From positions 1 to 64,000 of the forward strand of contig QVRM01000307.1 of NCBI GenBank assembly GCA_003439945.1: a stretch of DNA of 64,000 nt. Reading direction: 5' to 3'. The notes below the pieces were generated by a model that saw only the letters and a list, made by a program, of their open reading frames with translations, did not search any database and was not told the origin of the DNA. Shown here piece by piece: positions 61,540-64,000 of the stretch. The first letter of the stretch is position 1. Each line of letters begins with the position of its first letter. Source of the stretch: Dermanyssus gallinae. Lineage: Eukaryota > Arthropoda > Arachnida > Mesostigmata > Dermanyssidae. Both the position numbers and the translations under genes were made by a program.

Positions 61540-64000
61540 GCTAAGTCGTCACACGCAGCGTGATCGGTATATGAAAAGGAGGTGGGATATCAGCCTGGTA
61601 TACATCTACTACGAATGTATTTTGGCATGCTATATAGTTGAAAGTAGTAGCAAATATTTGACTGATGTTGCAGATAAAAAAATTCAATTTACACGCAGGC
61701 TCGCACACGTGCATTTGGCGCAGTTAAATTCAAAATAAAAAACAAGTTCTTCTAAGGTAATCTTTATACATGATCAGGCCTAACTACTACAAACGTTAGA
61801 CTAAAGCGATCTCGGTAATCCTTCTATGAGAACTTTCTTTTGCTGCAGAGGCCTCAAAATAGCTTAAGGAACTAAAGCCATTATTATTGTTTCTTAAGAA
61901 AGATGCTACTAAACTCCTTAATTTCCTTACTTCGGTCGTAGTCGTGATGAATGTTCAAAGAAGGCCAAATAATAGGTTAGCTTCTTTAGCATTAACGAGA
62001 ATTGCACAAGAAAAATTATTCTTTTAGCTTCGCTTGATTTGGTGTACCATCGGTCGGGATCAGTAAACAACCTTTGTAATTTCGCTACGGCACTTTATGA
62101 GATTGCGAATACCGATATATCTCGAGAGAAGTTAGCGTTTTCTTGTACGTTGTTTGTCTACGATATAAACCATATGTCAGCCCGTAGACCCTTACTTTTC
62201 CGAGAACGAAGATGCGGTACGGAGGCAAATACAATACATTATCGCCCTAATAAAAACGGGCAGAGAACACCGTGAATCTACAGTGCCTAAATAATTTCCC
62301 GCCGTAAGAGTGCTGTTTATGCTAAGCTTTGTCCGTCTACCTATAGCCGCTTGGCTGGTATGCTTAAGCAGGCTTGACCTCGACAATCATATGAAAAAGT
62401 TGTACAGCAAATATTTCTGAAAGAGACGTCGACACTTGCTCCAAGCAAGTTTTGTGTTATTACCAACTTCTATCAGGGCGATCCGAGTAGCTTCACACTT
62501 CAACTTGTGTTTATGGAGCTCTCATATGACCCCTGAATGCGGGATGTTTAAGGACGGTTCACGTTGTTGGCACGTTTCAAGGCTTTCGCAGAGTATGACA
62601 GCACAGTAGATGCAGATCATCCTGTCGTTGAGTAATCTAACCTTCGTGGGCACTGATATATATATAACTAGTAATGTTGGACATTAATAATCATATATAT
62701 TCTAACTCGTGGCTACTGATTTATAATTGTTTTAGTAAACCATTTAATAATGGAAATACCCTAAAATTAATTGCGGCCACTTTTTGTTTTCGACTTGTAA
62801 CGACTTGATGCTAACGCCTGTGAATCTGCTGTTTAAGCTGCATTCCGTCTGTTGTCCATGACAGCATCTGTCTGTGGGAGTTTTTTCTTTATTGATAATA
62901 TGTTACAACTATTTCTGAAAGAGACCGCTTGCGTGTTACTTCGATGTCTGTAGGAGCTATGGAAGCGTCAACAATTAAAAAATAAAATTGCGAGAATTCC
63001 TGCTACTTGTGCTCATTACAAACACTCCCTTATACTGTCTACTCACTTCCAGATTTTCTGGTACCGTATCTGATAAACCATAAATTCGTAAAATCAGTTA
63101 AGTTGTGTCTAGTATGCAGCTAACAATCAATTGCAATTAGCTAAGTTACTATGGCATTTTTGCCGAGAAGCAAATGCTTTAGATACTTAAATGTTTTGTT
63201 GGGTGAAACATTGTGCATTTAAAATAAAAACAAAGAGCTGCAATCTTATTTTTAATTAACGACAGCTGACAAAGAACCTAACACACAGACCCATGTGTCT
63301 ACAAGGTGCAATACCTATAAACATGGGAATAACTGATGTCGCTTGGTTCAAATGCTGTATACAAATGTATACAATTATGTGAAACAAATTGTTTGGACTC
63401 ACCAGTAGACTCACGTCTCGGGGACGTTTTTATTCAGTGCAACCGTTGTTTGCTGTTCAAGCACCGCTTCCAATCAAGACTTAAACCTCGTATAAATATA
63501 TTGCAGAGCCTGCCTATCAAGGCTCAGAAGTGCTTGCCGAATGGAGGCAGTGAACAAGTCTATATTGTTAAGCCAGGTTTTGTTAGGCTCCTGCGCAATA
63601 ATTCCCATACAATAAAATTTAGGGAATTTAAATCTGAACCTCTAGGCAGCCATGAGTGTTTATTCCAGAACATGCTTATTTGCTTTGCCAGCTACCCGCA
63701 GCACCAAACCAGTAGTTGGTAAGAGCGGGTATTGCACGCAGTTCAAGCCATTCAACACAAAAGTTATCTACTAAAGTTTGCCGAACACGCACGTTGCCTG
63801 TTCGAAAAAGTTTGGTGCCAGTACGTCATCTTCACACGACAATACACTCAAGACGTTTACGTAAGCAGAACATTTGTCACATAATAAGAGTATCTTCTAG
63901 ATATCCAATGGCTATCCCGCCGGTGGATTTTTGAGTCTACGGCAAATATTTTGTCGCCAGAAACAAATCGAACACCGCATGCTGCTTCGTGCTTGAAAAA
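61540..64000. other. No recognised gene
   Basis: AT-rich, few repeats. Open frames at 62039-62275 and 63336-63722 show no known domain and no codon or splice context that would support them. Confidence 0.5.

Overview
This is animal nuclear DNA, most likely from an arthropod. It has long introns, very many (TA)n and (AAC/GTT)n microsatellites, tRNA-derived SINEs, non-LTR retrotransposon debris, and one recognisable gene whose closest family is Ryk/Derailed. A chelicerate (mite or tick) is possible, but the sequence alone does not settle the lineage. No rRNA, CRISPR array, operon or prokaryotic feature was seen. The one confident gene is a minus-strand Derailed/RYK-type WIF-domain receptor pseudokinase. 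It has six coding exons between 33786 and 10573 and spans about 23.2 kb. I assembled it from splice signals, and all five intron phases agree. The joined CDS is 2688 bp, giving 895 residues: signal peptide, Ser-rich region, WIF domain, acidic stalk with a tetrabasic site, transmembrane segment, pseudokinase and Ser-rich tail. The last intron appears to use a GC-AG splice pair. Layout: 1-10.5 kb lies downstream of the gene and holds retroelement fragments (an RT remnant; a restriction-like-endonuclease LINE end bounded by a perfect 69-bp inverted repeat; a LINE 3' end; two SINE copies) and a foldback-element remnant. 10.5-33.8 kb is the gene. Its 3.45-kb intron 2 carries two adjacent near-perfect foldback elements, and its 15.6-kb intron 1 carries a third relative, a 76-bp MITE, another LINE fragment and a SINE. 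33.8-64 kb is upstream and has no recognisable gene. It holds LINE copies (one with a perfect 16-bp target-site duplication), a decayed mariner transposase, a fifth foldback element, and several GC-rich, microsatellite-rich blocks (about 44.5-47, 52-55.5 and 59.2-61.4 kb) whose role I cannot assign. The strongest recurring theme is a family of palindromic foldback elements ending in CAGGGTGT and embedded in (TA)n tracts. No clearly novel multi-gene system was found. The best leads are the foldback family, the terminally inverted RLE-LINE unit, the SINE family, a 74-nt intronic hairpin, and the unusual features of the receptor gene (GC-AG intron; polyQ/polyH insert inside the pseudokinase domain).
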